The notes under the pieces were generated by a model, which was given only the letters and a program-made list of their open reading frames with translations, had not been told where the DNA came from and made no database searches. Positions 1 through 6,655 of a stretch of DNA of 20,269 nt are shown one piece after another; position 1 is the first letter of the stretch; every line of letters begins with the position of its first letter. The translations under genes and the position numbers were made by a program. The DNA is from an uncultured Kouleothrix sp. (GTDB lineage: Bacteria; Chloroflexota; Chloroflexia; Chloroflexales; Roseiflexaceae): assembly GCA_937858455.1 (NCBI GenBank), contig CALLYN010000044.1, forward strand, positions 1 to 20,269, read 5' to 3'.

Positions 1-1
1 G

Positions 2-649
2 GGCTGCGCCGCCAGCCGCGAGCTCGCCGCGCAGCTTGGGCAGCTCGCCGCGCAGTACGGCGGCCAGCTGCTCGTGCTCTGGCTCGACGTCGAGCGCGCG
101 CACGTGCTGGCCGAGCAGTATGCCATTGGCGCCACGCCAACCCTGCTGGTGCTGCGCGACGGCGAAGAGCTGACGCGGGTCGTCGGCTTTGCGCCCGCGC
201 CGTTGGTACGGGTGCTGTTTGAGCAGATACTCGCGGATGCGCTGGCGCCGGGCCGCCTGTGGTGCCCAGTTGAGCAGGTGTTCGAAGACGCCGTGCTGAT
301 CCCGCTGCTCGACGCGTGGGGCTGGCGCTATCGCCGGCAGGTCGCCTGCCCGGGCGCCGCCAATCGCGGCCGGGTCGATATTCTGGTGTACGACGACAAC
401 ATGCTCGCGCCGCGCACGCTGTTCGAAAACAAGCGCCAGATCGGCTCGCAGGCCGCGCTTCAGCAGGCCGCTACCCAAGCGCGCCGCTACGCCGAGCAGT
501 TTGGCCTGCCCACGTTTGTGGTCGCTGCACCAGCCGGCCTGTGGGTATACCGCCTGGACGACGGCCAGGCCAGGCTGTTTCAGGCGTACTCAAGCCTGGA
601 TATCGCGCAGCACAGCGCGCGTATTCGCGAGGCGCTGCGCTGGGCGTGA
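2..649 (+). CDS. Thioredoxin-fold (CxxS) protein fused to HsdR-N-like PD-(D/E)XK nuclease domain; 5' partial
   Basis: The reading frame is open from position 2, so the gene begins before the window; a GTG at 74 exists but lies inside the thioredoxin fold. Visible residues 1-75 align with thioredoxin from its active site onward: GCAASRELAAQL sits where WCGPCK plus helix 2 would be, followed by the cis-proline loop ATPTLLVLRDG. The second active-site cysteine is serine (CAAS), which would leave a monothiol or non-redox fold. From about visible residue 85 the protein resembles the N-terminal domain of type I restriction R subunits: a conserved Glu near VEQVFED, LIPLLDAWGW, then GRVDILV and LFENK, matching the D...ExK core, and a Gln-rich helix ending QARRYAEQ. 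Reaction and partners are unknown. DNA cleavage is possible from the motif, but such domains also occur in non-cleaving proteins. The frame assignment is secure; the function is not. Confidence 0.75.
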   Translation, partial: GCAASRELAAQLGQLAAQYGGQLLVLWLDVERAHVLAEQYAIGATPTLLVLRDGEELTRVVGFAPAPLVRVLFEQILADALAPGRLWCPVEQVFEDAVLIPLLDAWGWRYRRQVACPGAANRGRVDILVYDDNMLAPRTLFENKRQIGSQAALQQAATQARRYAEQFGLPTFVVAAPAGLWVYRLDDGQARLFQAYSSLDIAQHSARIREALRWA

Positions 650-859
650 TCCCGCTTTTACGCGGCTGGAGCACGCCACGACAGCCCAAGGTGCAGGGCG
701 CTGTCTCACGGCACTGAGTGGGCTGCCAGCCGCAGCCACTCGCGCCAGGCTCTCGTGCGTGTGGCAGAGTTTGGCTTGGGCATCTCTTGTACGTTTGGAC
801 ATTGTCGCTTTGTGTATTTGTCGTCATTGGAGAATCTCTCCTCATTCTCCTGATGTATG

Positions 860-1300
860 TCAGATCTCCGTCATCTGCCTGACGATATTTTCGATGCGAC
901 GCGCTCTGGTCTCCGGCGTCTTAGCGTCTTCGACCTGACGAACGAACTCTTTACGTTTTGAGAATGCGAGCGCGTCAAACGTTGCTTCTGCCCCAGCCGT
1001 GGCGAGCGCCGCCCTCAGATCGTCGGGAACATGCGTAGTGCGGGGCGCTGTTTCCAATTCGAGCGTTACTTCTACTGTTTCGCCTGCGCTCAGCCCTGCC
1101 GCTTCACGGTGGGCTTTGCTCAAAGGAATCATAAACCTGCCGCCCATCACGGCAACGGTGCTTGAATAGCTGTAGCCAGAGACGTGTACTGTGACGGCTG
1201 GCTTTTTACTACTGCCGAGTTCTGCGACGTTCTCAGGTGGCACCTCGATGCCCGTATTGTTGCCGGTTGCTTGAATAGTGGTTGTAAACGTTGTTTTCAT
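860..1300 (-). CDS. YdeI/OmdA family protein (DUF1905 plus OmdA-type C-terminus)
   Basis: A 146-residue protein. Residues 1-85 form a DUF1905-like beta-rich domain (MKTTFTTTIQATGNNTGIEV; GRFMIPLSKAHREAAGLSAG; ETVEVTLEL). Residues 90-146 match the YdeI/OmdA (bacteriocin-protection-like) C-terminus, with VPDDLRAAL, FDALAFSKRKEFV and the KTPETRARRIENIVRQM block. The start was chosen at 1300 because AAGGAG lies five bases upstream on the minus strand; an in-frame start at 1408 would add 36 residues not typical of the family. The biochemical role of this family is poorly defined. Some members are linked to stress or antimicrobial resistance, but that is family knowledge and not shown here. It is a stand-alone gene, not coupled to its neighbours. 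Confidence 0.85.
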   Translation of the reverse strand: MKTTFTTTIQATGNNTGIEVPPENVAELGSSKKPAVTVHVSGYSYSSTVAVMGGRFMIPLSKAHREAAGLSAGETVEVTLELETAPRTTHVPDDLRAALATAGAEATFDALAFSKRKEFVRQVEDAKTPETRARRIENIVRQMTEI

Positions 1301-1345
1301 ACTATCTCCTTTAGGCCACACGACCCGCAGCCGATCATTTCGCAG

Positions 1346-1351
1346 AGTATA
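1346..1351 (-). promoter_or_regulatory. Possible -10 box for the YdeI-family gene
   Basis: The minus strand reads TATACT about 45 bases before the ATG at 1300. No good -35 hexamer lies at 16-18 bases, so this is only a weak candidate. Confidence 0.25.
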
Positions 1352-1433
1352 ACATAATGGCTCTCCTACCAGCTGCGTCGGTGGTCGCGCTGTTCTTCTG
1401 AGTATCATACGCTGTTCGCTTGAGCACGTATAG

Positions 1434-1476
1434 ATTGTGTTGCACGACGTGGCGAAGCCACGTCGTGCAACACAAT
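1434..1476. repeat. Perfect palindrome: 19-bp stem, 5-nt loop
   Basis: Bases 1434-1452 are the exact reverse complement of 1458-1476, separated by the loop CGAAG. The stem is too long and lacks the T-run expected of a simple intrinsic terminator. With the neighbouring palindrome it shares the centre GGCGAAGCC. It looks like a REP- or MITE-like palindromic element, or a strong RNA hairpin. It lies in the 302-base gap between the divergent YdeI gene upstream region and the end of the SnoaL-like gene; apart from the two palindromes and a weak -10 box I see nothing else in that gap. Confidence 0.85.
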
Positions 1477-1482
1477 ACGAAA

Positions 1483-1509
1483 TTTGGGGGCGGCGAAGCC
1501 GCCCCCAAA
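1483..1509. repeat. Second perfect palindrome: 12-bp stem, 3-nt loop
   Basis: Bases 1483-1494 (T-rich end then G5 and CGGC) are the exact reverse complement of 1498-1509, with loop GAA. It starts seven bases after the first palindrome and has the same GGCGAAGCC centre. It may be one half of a composite repeat element or act as a transcription barrier at the end of the minus-strand gene at 1603-2022, which ends about 95 bases away on the side towards the palindromes. Confidence 0.85.
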
Positions 1510-1602
1510 CCCCACCAAAGTGTCAGTAATCAAGCGAATTTGGTATCACATGGCATCGCATCGAGCGACTCTAGTGAAGGCGATCGTCGAAAAGAGGTGC
1601 GG

Positions 1603-2022
1603 CTAGCTTGATGCGCCTGCCTGAATCGTCGCACCAAGGCGAAAAAGCGCGGTCAGAAGGTCAAAAATATCCCAATCTTCCACAATTTGACCATTCTGGA
1701 TGCGGCAGTGGTAGATACCTGTAAAGCTACTCCGACTTCCATTGGGGGCAATGCCAAAGAATGAACCTTGCTGCGTTCCGGTAGCGTTCACATAGACGGC
1801 GGTAAGATCGCCCTCGGCAAAGAGATGCGAAATCGTGTAATGCATATCGGGGTAGGCGTGTAGCACGGCTGCAAACCCCTGCTGAAAACTGCTGAAGTCG
1901 ACGTGATCGCCAGCGCTGGTGTGATGCACATAGTTTGGGGCGACGAGCCCAGCTAATTGGTCAAGTGCGTGTTGGTTCCAGAGATCGAGCCAATGGCGTA
2001 CCAAGGCTTTGTTCGCTTCCAT
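1603..2022 (-). CDS. SnoaL-like (NTF2-fold) ester-cyclase family protein
   Basis: A 139-residue single-domain protein. It begins MEANKALVRHWLDLWNQ, then LVAPNYVHH, a central AYPDMHYTISHLFAEGDLTAVYV, GTQQGSFFGIAPNGS, and ends with IQNGQIVEDWDIFDLLTALFRLG. This is the standard pattern of the SnoaL-like polyketide-cyclase/ester-cyclase branch of NTF2-like proteins, including the H-T-S pocket region and the closing EDWD strand. The start at 2022 is supported by GGAGGA six bases upstream; the ATG five codons earlier overlaps that ribosome-binding site. Members range from aldol cyclases to proteins of unknown function; no polyketide genes are nearby, so the substrate cannot be inferred. Confidence 0.85.
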   Translation of the reverse strand: MEANKALVRHWLDLWNQHALDQLAGLVAPNYVHHTSAGDHVDFSSFQQGFAAVLHAYPDMHYTISHLFAEGDLTAVYVNATGTQQGSFFGIAPNGSRSSFTGIYHCRIQNGQIVEDWDIFDLLTALFRLGATIQAGASS

Positions 2023-2111
2023 GCCGATCCTCCACATACAGAGCGCTTCTCACTACTACTGCGACCAAAGGGTATGACGCGGATGTGCAATCGCCCGAAT
2101 GCCATGCCCTT

Positions 2112-2163
2112 GGCCTGTTCGAGAATGTGGAGTAGCCGAAAATCCACGGCCTGTTCGAGAATG
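2112..2163. repeat. 16-bp direct repeat pair inside the IS remnant
   Basis: GGCCTGTTCGAGAATG occurs at 2112-2127 and again at 2148-2163, with starts 36 bases apart. Read on the minus strand in the remnant frame both copies encode ILEQA, so the second copy probably arose by a local duplication or slippage within degenerating transposase DNA. Confidence 0.8.
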
Positions 2164-2310
2164 AAGAGGTGGGCGGGGTCCCAGGTTCCCGTCAAGGCCT
2201 TCGGGATCTCGGGTTCAGCGAGCTTGCTCCCGGTTGGGGCAATTGGGCGAGGCGTTGCGGGTCGCGCTCCCCGTCGTTAATCGCACGGCGGTTGCAGTGG
2301 CTGAGCTCGC
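2143..2310 (-). pseudogene. Frameshifted IS110-type transposase remnant
   Basis: Two minus-strand peptide pieces in different frames read like consecutive segments of IS110-family transposases. The upstream piece (about 2240-2300) reads RRAINDGERDPQRLAQL, matching the common RAI-x-GERDP-x-LA-L block. The downstream piece (about 2146-2217) reads AEPEIPKALTGTWDPAH then LFILEQAVDF, matching the LTGxWRxEHLFxLxQA block that follows in intact proteins. The first frame hits a stop soon after the junction. After AVDF the similarity is lost in the direct repeat. No RuvC-like catalytic half is present and no terminal inverted repeats were identified. The family match is from memory, without a search. 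Confidence 0.55.
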
Positions 2311-2422
2311 GGCGGCTGAACGCCCGCCCGTTGGGCGGCGATGCCCTGGCTGTACCAGATTAAGTTCTGTCGGTTATCTCTGGGCATACTCCTCGGCCTA
2401 CACAACCGTGTATACTCACTGC

Positions 2423-2451
2423 TTGACCTCGTAGATCATTTGTTCTATAAT
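2423..2451 (+). promoter_or_regulatory. Sigma-70-type promoter for the peptidase E gene
   Basis: TTGACC at 2423-2428 and a perfect TATAAT at 2446-2451 are separated by exactly 17 bases, a near-consensus housekeeping promoter. Transcription would start near 2458, leaving a leader of about 85 bases before the peptidase E start. The rest of the 2023-2543 gap holds the IS110 remnant and otherwise nothing recognisable. Confidence 0.75.
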
Positions 2452-2543
2452 CGAGCACGTCCACCCAACGTGCCTTGTATGGCTTAACTAAGGGCGCCTG
2501 GAAGCGTGGTTCGGCTCGCTTTAAATCGTCAAGGGGAGGAATG

Positions 2544-3233
2544 ATGAAATTGCTGCTCACGTCTGGAGGCGTCACAAACCCTCGTATCCGCGACGCGCTC
2601 ATAGACTTGCTGGGCAAGCCGATCGCCGAGTCCACCGCGCTGTGCATCCCGACGGCGCAATGGGGCCACCCGATGTGCGGGCCAGTCTCGGCGCGGGGCT
2701 TTGTCGTCGGCGAGCCTCCACACCACATGAGCGGCTTGGGCTGGAAATCGGTGGGCCTCCTCGAGCTCACCGCACTGCCTACCATCGGCGCAAAGCGCTG
2801 GATTCCTTGGGTCCGGGAAGCCGACGTTCTGCTCGTGGACGGCGGCGACGCCACGTACCTGTGCCACTGGATGCGAGAGTCCGGGCTGACTGACCTCCTG
2901 CCATCGCTGCTCAACACGGTCTGGGTGGGCGTGAGCGCCGGCAGCATGGTGATGACGCCCCGGATCGGAGCGTACTTCGTCGAGTGGCCGTCCGCGCCGG
3001 ACGACCGCACCCTCGGGGTTGTCGACTTCTCAATCTTTCCGCACCTGGACGCTTTCCCAACAAACACCCTGGCTGACGCCGAGCGATGGGCGGCCGACAT
3101 AGGCGTCCCGGCCTATGCCATTGACGAACAGACCGCTCTCAAAGTGGTCGACGGCGTGGTCGACGTGGTTTCTGAGGGGCATTGGAAACGGTTTGCACCC
3201 AAAGACGCTCACGCCTACGGCGCGCCTCAATAG
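2544..3233 (+). CDS. Peptidase E-like (family S51) serine dipeptidase
   Basis: A 229-residue cytoplasmic protein with a class I glutamine-amidotransferase-like fold. Seen: start MKLLLTSGG, ADVLLVDGGDATYL (about residues 93-106), the nucleophile elbow VGVSAGSM with Ser131, FPHLDAFPTN containing His167, and YAIDEQTAL containing Asp194/Glu195. These fit the Ser-His-acid triad of peptidase E, which removes N-terminal aspartyl residues from dipeptides. Cyanophycinase is the related alternative but is usually longer. Tandem ATGs occur at 2541 and 2544; 2544 gives the better spacing to AGGGGAGG, and the TTG at 2475 is rejected. It has its own promoter. Its stop codon overlaps the end of the convergent nitroreductase gene by seven bases. 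Confidence 0.85.
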   Translation: MKLLLTSGGVTNPRIRDALIDLLGKPIAESTALCIPTAQWGHPMCGPVSARGFVVGEPPHHMSGLGWKSVGLLELTALPTIGAKRWIPWVREADVLLVDGGDATYLCHWMRESGLTDLLPSLLNTVWVGVSAGSMVMTPRIGAYFVEWPSAPDDRTLGVVDFSIFPHLDAFPTNTLADAERWAADIGVPAYAIDEQTALKVVDGVVDVVSEGHWKRFAPKDAHAYGAPQ

Positions 3234-3739
3234 TGCTCGTCGCGAATGACCTCCGACAGCGGCTTGCGCCCGCCTAGCTTTGGCGCGCCCAATGCCTCAG
3301 CCGGGTAACCAAAGGTGATCGCCCAGCGGCAGCTCAGCTCAGGCGGAACGCCGAGGATCGCGCGCGCGGCGTCATGGTCATGGAGCACGATCACGCACGA
3401 GCCGACGCCATGCTCGAGCGCTGCGAGCTGGAGGTAGGCTGCAGCCTGCCCCAGGTCGAACTCGTTGGTTGCAGGCGCCACCAGCACCACAGTGAAGGCC
3501 GAATTCGGCACGTGGTTGGCATAGAGCCCGGTGCCTGCCAGCTTCCGCAGCTGCTCGCGCTCCTGCACCACGATGAAAACCCACGGCTGGCTGTTCTTGC
3601 TGCTTTGCGCGCGTCGGCCAGAGTCCAGAATCGCGCGGATGACCGGCTCAGGAACTGGCTCGTCACGATAGCTGCGCACAGCGCGCTTGGCGGCGATCGC
3701 CGCGTGGACGCTCAGCGGCGGCGGCTCGATCTGGCTCAT
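3227..3739 (-). CDS. Nitroreductase family flavoprotein
   Basis: A 170-residue protein of the FMN-dependent nitroreductase superfamily. Hallmarks: AIAAKRAVRSYRDEPVP (FMN-phosphate-binding Arg/Ser region, residues 14-30), ILDSGRRAQSSKNSQPW (residues 37-53, the usual A-x-S-xx-N-x-QPW block), DLGQAAAYLQLAALEHGVGSC, and WAITFGYPAE near the end. Members use NAD(P)H to reduce nitroaromatics, quinones or flavins; the physiological substrate here is unknown. The start at 3739 has GAGGG about eight bases upstream. A longer in-frame version to 3868 lacks family similarity and runs through the predicted promoter. It is monocistronic and convergent with peptidase E. Confidence 0.88.
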   Translation of the reverse strand: MSQIEPPPLSVHAAIAAKRAVRSYRDEPVPEPVIRAILDSGRRAQSSKNSQPWVFIVVQEREQLRKLAGTGLYANHVPNSAFTVVLVAPATNEFDLGQAAAYLQLAALEHGVGSCVIVLHDHDAARAILGVPPELSCRWAITFGYPAEALGAPKLGGRKPLSEVIRDEHY

Positions 3740-3793
3740 TAGTGCACCCTCTCTTGGTCGATCACCGCGATGCCCTGTGCGGTAATGCTGGCC

Positions 3794-3802
3794 ATTGTAG
3801 CA
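3794..3802 (-). promoter_or_regulatory. Extended -10 promoter candidate for nitroreductase
   Basis: The minus strand reads TGCTACAAT, an extended -10 (TGn plus TACAAT), about 55 bases before the ATG at 3739. No convincing -35 is present, which is tolerated in extended -10 promoters. Confidence 0.45.
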
Positions 3803-3871
3803 CACGCACAGGTATGGCATGGATCGGCAACATGGGCTGGTCGGCCAAGCGCTGCCGTACGTGGCCACACA

Positions 3872-3913
3872 AGCGAAGGGCCGCAGCCCATCACGGGGTG
3901 CGAGCCCTTCGCT
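3872..3913. terminator. Long hairpin, possible end of the eCIS transcription unit
   Basis: AGCGAAGGGC at 3872-3881 pairs perfectly with GCCCTTCGCT at 3904-3913. Inside, CGCA (3882-3885) pairs with TGCG (3899-3902) and CCC with GGG, giving an extended, slightly bulged stem. It lies about 15 bases past the stop of the small minus-strand ORF at 3928 and upstream of the nitroreductase promoter. There is no T-run on either side, so it may be a 3'-end stabilising or Rho-assisted structure instead of a classical intrinsic terminator. Confidence 0.45.
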
Positions 3914-3927
3914 GTCGGTTGGCTGTC

Positions 3928-4179
3928 TCAGCTCGCAGGTTGGCTGGCCAGCTCGAAAACCTCAGCGACCAACTCGTACGACCGGCGGCGCAGATCCACA
4001 TCGCCGAGCGGCGACGTGATCTGCAATTCGTCAGGGCCGAGCTTCTCCGCCAGCTCTCGGTGCTGGCAACGGCCGGCGTATTCAGCAGACCACAGATTAC
4101 CAACATAGGCAATCTGTCGCTTTGGGCGTTCCTGCTGACCTTCGTTGGCTTCGGGTTGCGCACTGATCTGCGAAATCAA
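3928..4179 (-). CDS. Small uncharacterised ORF downstream of the eCIS baseplate genes
   Basis: An 83-codon ORF, 58 bases after the stop of the last baseplate gene. The protein reads as plausibly soluble: Gln/Glu-rich start, then YVGNLWSAEYAGRC, HRELAEKLGPDELQI and DVDLRRRSYELVAEVFELA. I do not recognise a family. For it: codon choice looks coding (mostly G/C third positions, no rare-codon runs), it follows the operon direction, and a strong hairpin follows its stop. Against it: the only start is TTG at 4179, two codons after an in-frame TGA, and no Shine-Dalgarno is visible, so it may be a 5'-truncated remnant. The remainder of the 3740-4237 interval holds only the promoter candidate and hairpin listed separately. 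Confidence 0.35.
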   Translation of the reverse strand: MISQISAQPEANEGQQERPKRQIAYVGNLWSAEYAGRCQHRELAEKLGPDELQITSPLGDVDLRRRSYELVAEVFELASQPAS

Positions 4180-4237
4180 GCGTCAGGGATTGCGGACGTG
4201 TAGGTGGAGGTGCACCGTAAGTGGCCCTGAGCCGTAA

Positions 4238-6655
4238 TTAGTCGCCGTACGCCAACGCCAGCTCCCACCCCAGCGGCAGGTACTCGCGCAGGCGCGCTTC
4301 GAGGTTGCCCCTGCGCTGAGGTTGGTACAGGTTGTGGAACACCCCCAGCTCCGACTCGTCGTCGGCGCCTTGGCGGATCTCGAGCGCGCAGTTGTCCTCG
4401 GGCAGCGCGTTGCGGTCTTCGAGCCGGCAGTAGTCGGGCGTGCCGTAAGCAGTGCTCATGAACACGGGCGCCAGCCGCGCCGCAACCAGAGCGGGCGCCA
4501 GCGCGCCTGGCGCGGCGATCGCCATATCCGGCTGGCAGCTGTAGCGGCGTGGCGTGCGCGAGCCGAGCGGTACGGAGCAAAAGCGCAGGCAGCCCAGCTG
4601 GCGCCGAGCGACGTGCAGCGCCCCGGTGAAGATGCTGTTCTCGCCTAGCACGATCGCGTGCGCGCGCACCATGCCGATCACGGTGCTGCGTGCGATCGTG
4701 AGTGTGGCGTGGGCGTGGCGCACGTCGTCGGCTGGCACGGCCGGAGCCACCTGCTCGCCTGGGCCGCTGATCGCATACAGCTCGTCGGCGGTCGCGTCGA
4801 CAATGCTGTCGCTGATCAGCAGCTGGAAGGGCTCGGCGCGCACCTCGTGCCCGTCGATCAGGATTGACCCGAGGATGCTGTGCTCGATCCGCACCCGCAG
4901 CGTGGAGCTGGACGCGCCGTCGCGCGCCTCGGCGCCCTCGTCGCTCTGGGGAGCGTCGGTCAGGATCAGGCTGGGCTTCTCGCCGTGGCGCGGCCGGCAG
5001 CGCTCGTCGATCGCCCAGCCCGGCACGAACGTGCAGTGCCGGATGAGCACCTCGCCCGGCCGCCCAGCGATCTGTACCGCGCGCCCGGCTACCAGCAGGC
5101 CGTCGAGCACGACGCGGCTGCCCGGCTCGCACTCGATCAGCAGGTTGTCGTTGCTGTCCTCGGTCTCGGGCAGAACCAGCACCGGGCGGCAGCCGTCCTG
5201 CGCGCGCAGCTCGAGCGTCTGGCCGGCGGCGACGTAGATGCTGATTGGGTCGACGTACAGGCCGCTGTCGCGCAGCTCGATCAGGGCGTGGCGCGGCGGG
5301 CGCGGGTCGTTGTAGAACGCTTCTATCTGCTCGGCCAGCGGGTTGAGTGCGCGGGCCGGGCGGCGCGGGCGGCGGCTCAGGCCGCTGCGGGGCGCCTCCG
5401 GCGGCGCGGACACCACCGGGTACACGGCGTAGCTGCGCGCGATCGCCTGGGGAAGAGCGGCCTCGAGTAGCAGCCGGTTCAGACGCACCAGCCGCGGCCC
5501 GGCTGGGCCGCCGCTCAACAGGCGTAGGATGTCCTCGTCGAGCGGGAGATCGTCGATCGGCCCGGCGCTAAGGTCGGCGGCCTGCAGCACACGGTTGAGC
5601 TCGGCCATGAGCTGTCGCTCGAACGCCGCGAGCGGCCCGTGGTCGCCGGCATCGATCCGCGCCAGCAGCGCTGGGTCGAGCTGCGCGCGCAGGTGTAGCA
5701 CAAACGGCGAGCAATCTTCGCGCAGGGTGTCGAGCAGCGCAGCTCCGCGCGCCAGCAGGTGGCCGGGCCGGAACAGCGATACGCCGAACAGCGCATCGGG
5801 CACCGGCCGCTGGTACTCGCCGCCCCCCAGATCGGCGCCAAAGCCATACAGGTACGACACCACCAGCGCCGGCTGGGGCAGGCGGCGCGGTAGCATCATG
5901 CGGCCCATCTCGGGGTCGAGCGCCAGCCACTCGTCGCGGCCGCCGGTGCGCTGCTGCCACTCGCGCAGCTCGGCAGCGTCGAGCTGCCAGTCGTCAAGGC
6001 CGGTCACGATTAGGTGGCGGGCGCTGACCGGCCGGCCGTCGGCGTAGATCTGCAGGCTGCCGGCTGCTCCGTAGAAGGTTTCGAGCTGATCGCGGAGCAT
6101 GGCGCGCGTGAGCGGCTGGGGCTGATCGTGCGGCGGCACGCGCGCGAACAGCGGCGCGTCGTTGCCGAGCGTGTTGAGCCGGTAGCGCGCGGTGGCGGCG
6201 GCAGGCAGGGGAAACGGGCGGGCGTAGGTCAGCGGGTAGGCGCGCAGGCGCCAGAGCATAGCCGTCACGCGCGCCTGGGCCATGTTCTCTTCGACCTGCG
6301 CGGACCAGCCGGCTACGGCCGCCGCGAGATCCTCAAGCACCGCAAGGGTGCCCTTACGTCGGCGCATCCGCAGCGTGTCGGCGATGTCGCGGCGTGGGCG
6401 TAGCAGCCCGAGTGCGGCTGCTCCCACTGCGGGCGTGTACAGCGGCTTGTAGCCGACGAGGTCGCCGATATAGGGCGCGGCCCACGGCGCGCATGTTTCG
6501 ATGAACAGGTTCTCGTAGTTCTGGCTGATGTCGTCTTCGAGCAGATCGACCTCGGCCGCCACCACGCGCAGCAGATCGCGCAGCGGGTAGCCGCCCTGCG
6601 CATCGCGCACGCGGACGAGGGCAGGCAGCAACTCATACAGTTCGTCAGCGCTCAT
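4238..6655 (-). CDS. eCIS baseplate protein, Afp12-like position, tail-protein-I-like with beta-helix-like middle
   Basis: An 805-residue structural protein, the last baseplate gene. Residues 1-120 carry the family start: ELYELLPALVRVRDAQGG, LLRVVAAEVDLLEDDISQ, YENLFIETCAPWAAPYIGDL, then RRDIADTLRMRRRKGTLAVLE, as in phage tail protein I and its eCIS homologues. Residues about 480-720 are a run of short beta strands and turns (VLDGLLVAGRAVQI, LRVRIEHSILGSILI, LTIARSTVIGMVRAHAI, SIFTGALHVARRQLGCLRF) that looks like a right-handed beta-helix. The C-terminus (YGTPDYCRL, GADDESELGVFHNLY, LEARLREYLPLGWELALAYG) is typical of eCIS members. In Afp-type particles the protein after the J-like wedge caps the outer baseplate. 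Its start overlaps the stop of the preceding gene by four bases (ATGA). Confidence 0.85.
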   Translation of the reverse strand: MSADELYELLPALVRVRDAQGGYPLRDLLRVVAAEVDLLEDDISQNYENLFIETCAPWAAPYIGDLVGYKPLYTPAVGAAALGLLRPRRDIADTLRMRRRKGTLAVLEDLAAAVAGWSAQVEENMAQARVTAMLWRLRAYPLTYARPFPLPAAATARYRLNTLGNDAPLFARVPPHDQPQPLTRAMLRDQLETFYGAAGSLQIYADGRPVSARHLIVTGLDDWQLDAAELREWQQRTGGRDEWLALDPEMGRMMLPRRLPQPALVVSYLYGFGADLGGGEYQRPVPDALFGVSLFRPGHLLARGAALLDTLREDCSPFVLHLRAQLDPALLARIDAGDHGPLAAFERQLMAELNRVLQAADLSAGPIDDLPLDEDILRLLSGGPAGPRLVRLNRLLLEAALPQAIARSYAVYPVVSAPPEAPRSGLSRRPRRPARALNPLAEQIEAFYNDPRPPRHALIELRDSGLYVDPISIYVAAGQTLELRAQDGCRPVLVLPETEDSNDNLLIECEPGSRVVLDGLLVAGRAVQIAGRPGEVLIRHCTFVPGWAIDERCRPRHGEKPSLILTDAPQSDEGAEARDGASSSTLRVRIEHSILGSILIDGHEVRAEPFQLLISDSIVDATADELYAISGPGEQVAPAVPADDVRHAHATLTIARSTVIGMVRAHAIVLGENSIFTGALHVARRQLGCLRFCSVPLGSRTPRRYSCQPDMAIAAPGALAPALVAARLAPVFMSTAYGTPDYCRLEDRNALPEDNCALEIRQGADDESELGVFHNLYQPQRRGNLEARLREYLPLGWELALAYGD

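Noticed and set aside
829..850. 7-bp inverted repeat GGAGAAT/ATTCTCC, considered as terminator of the YdeI-family gene
   Set aside because: Short stem with an 8-base loop and no T-run. Apart from it, the 650-859 gap shows nothing.
1420..1611. 63-codon plus-strand ORF
   Set aside because: It merely translates through both palindromes; no coding signature.
3740..3868. 43-codon N-terminal extension of the nitroreductase
   Set aside because: The extension runs through an extended -10 promoter, has no family similarity, and the ATG at 3739 has a ribosome-binding site.
3742..4203. 153-codon plus-strand ORF between the nitroreductase gene and the baseplate genes
   Set aside because: No ribosome-binding site or recognisable domain; overlaps the nitroreductase promoter and is antisense to the more plausible small ORF.
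4176..5132. 318-codon minus-strand ORF
   Set aside because: Alternate frame of the last baseplate gene; Arg/Ala/Pro-rich translation typical of an off-frame reading.
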